14,448 nt of DNA, from positions 1 through 14,448 of the forward strand of contig CAMBHM010000011.1 of assembly GCA_945867185.1 (NCBI GenBank), read 5' to 3'. Positions 13,464 through 14,448 of the stretch are shown piece after piece. Position 1 is the stretch's first letter. Each line of letters opens with the position of its first letter. The translations under genes and the position numbers were made by a program. This stretch comes from Legionella genomosp. 1. Its GTDB lineage: Bacteria; Pseudomonadota; Gammaproteobacteria; Legionellales; Legionellaceae. The notes beneath the pieces are model-generated. The model saw nothing but the letters and a program-made list of their open reading frames with translations. It was not told the origin of the DNA and did no database searches.

Positions 13464-14448
13464 TCACACTAAATTTCCAGATCCAGCCTGACCCTCAGGC
13501 TGTTGCCGCATGTTTCTAAACGTTTCCGCAACCTCATAAACAATTTCTTTGACGACTTGAATACTCTTTGGGCCCCTAAGCCCGTCACCGCAAAAAAATA
13601 GGACTTGGCCAGAGAAAGGCAGCCCGAGTATATACACGAGAATCATAGGAGCAGAGAAAGGGACGACACCGCTCATCAGTATCGCAGTGAATGCAATAAT
13701 TGCTAATACCCCAAGAATGCCAGTATAAAAAATAGTCACATTAGCATTGTTTATATTTTCTTGCTGTAACCAATACCCCTTTTCGCACAATTTCCTGACA
13801 TTTTCTCTATGAGAGTTCCTATCATACTGAATAGAATCAGGCTCTCCATAAATCACGACGTCCTTGATCACCGTTGACTCGTTCGACCGAAGAGTGAACT
13901 CAAGTGCAGCATTAAGACGAGACCACAGCTCAGCATGCACCATTTCTTCATAAATAGAGGCTAAGTGGATCTTTTTGCTCGCCTCAGTGAAGGCCTTTAT
14001 TTTTTCAATAAGAATTAAATAGTTCAGATCCTTATTTTTTTCATCTTCTAATTCTAATCTCAAAAAAACTGATTGACATTTTTCTTTTTCGGCGTCCCTA
14101 TCTCTCCTTGCTTTCTCCATCACCGAGGGAGTCGAATAGTGGCCATAATGATACCATCTTTTCCAACCCGCTCCCAATATGGCACCTTTAGCGATTAACG
14201 CACGTGCCGTATCATCGGCTCCAAACGCTAGAGCATCGATTAGTAGATCGCCCTTGTCCTCCTGAATGAACGTTGGGTCAAAGAGATCAATCATAGCGGC
14301 CTTATTATTTTTTACAGCCATCACTAATAAATCTTTGGTTAACACCAACGCTGGGTTCTTTGACTGTAATTTTCGAACAATCTCTACATAACCACCACAC
14401 ACAGCGATCTGAAGCAATTTTGAACCATCCAGTGTATCGAATCTTTCC
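13464..14448 (-). CDS. Ankyrin-repeat protein with two membrane helices, 5' partial
   Basis: The frame is open to the right window edge, so the true start lies outside; a TTG at 14417 is internal. At least 327 residues are visible. The first part reads DTLDGSKLLQIAVCGG then YVEIVRKL, a typical ankyrin repeat, followed by two weaker repeats (DLLVMAVKNNKAAMIDLF and DLLIDALAFGADDTARALIAKG, ending near 14180). A charged helical middle section (about 14110-13980, rich in Glu/Lys/Arg) could be a coiled coil. Two hydrophobic segments near 13740-13670 and 13660-13590 are likely membrane helices forming a hairpin with a short Pro-containing turn. The last 40 residues are polar. Ankyrin proteins with C-terminal membrane helices are frequent among secreted effectors of Legionella and Coxiella, but a secretion signal cannot be judged here. 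Confidence 0.8.
   Translation of the reverse strand, partial: ERFDTLDGSKLLQIAVCGGYVEIVRKLQSKNPALVLTKDLLVMAVKNNKAAMIDLFDPTFIQEDKGDLLIDALAFGADDTARALIAKGAILGAGWKRWYHYGHYSTPSVMEKARRDRDAEKEKCQSVFLRLELEDEKNKDLNYLILIEKIKAFTEASKKIHLASIYEEMVHAELWSRLNAALEFTLRSNESTVIKDVVIYGEPDSIQYDRNSHRENVRKLCEKGYWLQQENINNANVTIFYTGILGVLAIIAFTAILMSGVVPFSAPMILVYILGLPFSGQVLFFCGDGLRGPKSIQVVKEIVYEVAETFRNMRQQPEGQAGSGNLV

Overview
The window looks like the chromosome of a gammaproteobacterium, probably of the Legionella/Coxiella type (order Legionellales or a relative). The RecJ, RelA, RlmD, RluB, YciO and RNase AM proteins are clearly gammaproteobacterial. Base composition is moderate and somewhat AT-rich. A cytochrome c5-type protein and a lipid-anchored L,D-transpeptidase are present, and an ankyrin-repeat membrane protein at the right edge is the kind of gene common in host-associated members of that group. 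The lineage is inferred from family resemblance only; no marker RNA gene is present.

Layout from left to right. Positions 1-173 hold an edge fragment with a short direct repeat and a perfect bidirectional terminator. Positions 174-1214 carry two minus-strand envelope genes, an L,D-transpeptidase lipoprotein and a periplasmic cytochrome c5-like protein. Positions 1339-2709 carry a plus-strand AAA ATPase/DUF4143 gene with palindromic sequence at its promoter; its 3' end overlaps the 3' end of recJ on the other strand. recJ (minus) and a Mth938/DUF498-domain gene (plus) diverge around position 4440.

Positions 4843-11812 are a tightly packed minus-strand run read in the order rnm (yciV), yciO, trpS, rluB, rlmD, relA. 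Most junctions are 1-nt overlaps or gaps of 1-2 nt, so this is almost certainly one operon. It combines rRNA 5'-end trimming, a YrdC-family protein, tryptophanyl-tRNA charging, 23S rRNA pseudouridylation and methylation, and finally the (p)ppGpp synthetase that senses uncharged tRNA. Its theme is making, modifying and monitoring the translation machinery. The TrpRS has a cysteine pattern very close to that of iron-sulfur-cluster TrpRS enzymes.

From 12023 to 13047 on the plus strand lies the least ordinary part. A small secreted peptide is built almost entirely of Gly-Cys-Lys/Thr triplets (ten cysteines, eight at perfect 3-residue spacing). It is followed by a strong hairpin and then a histidine-rich protein of a family I know only as uncharacterised (DUF6969-like). 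This is a candidate metal-binding or post-translationally modified peptide system. The right end, 13040-14448, holds two minus-strand genes: an unrecognised 127-residue protein and, upstream of it and running off the window, an ankyrin-repeat protein with two C-terminal membrane helices. No tRNA, rRNA, CRISPR array or complete insertion sequence was seen. No gene-free stretch exceeds 300 bases; the longest is about 210 bases, between rnm and the Cys-rich gene.
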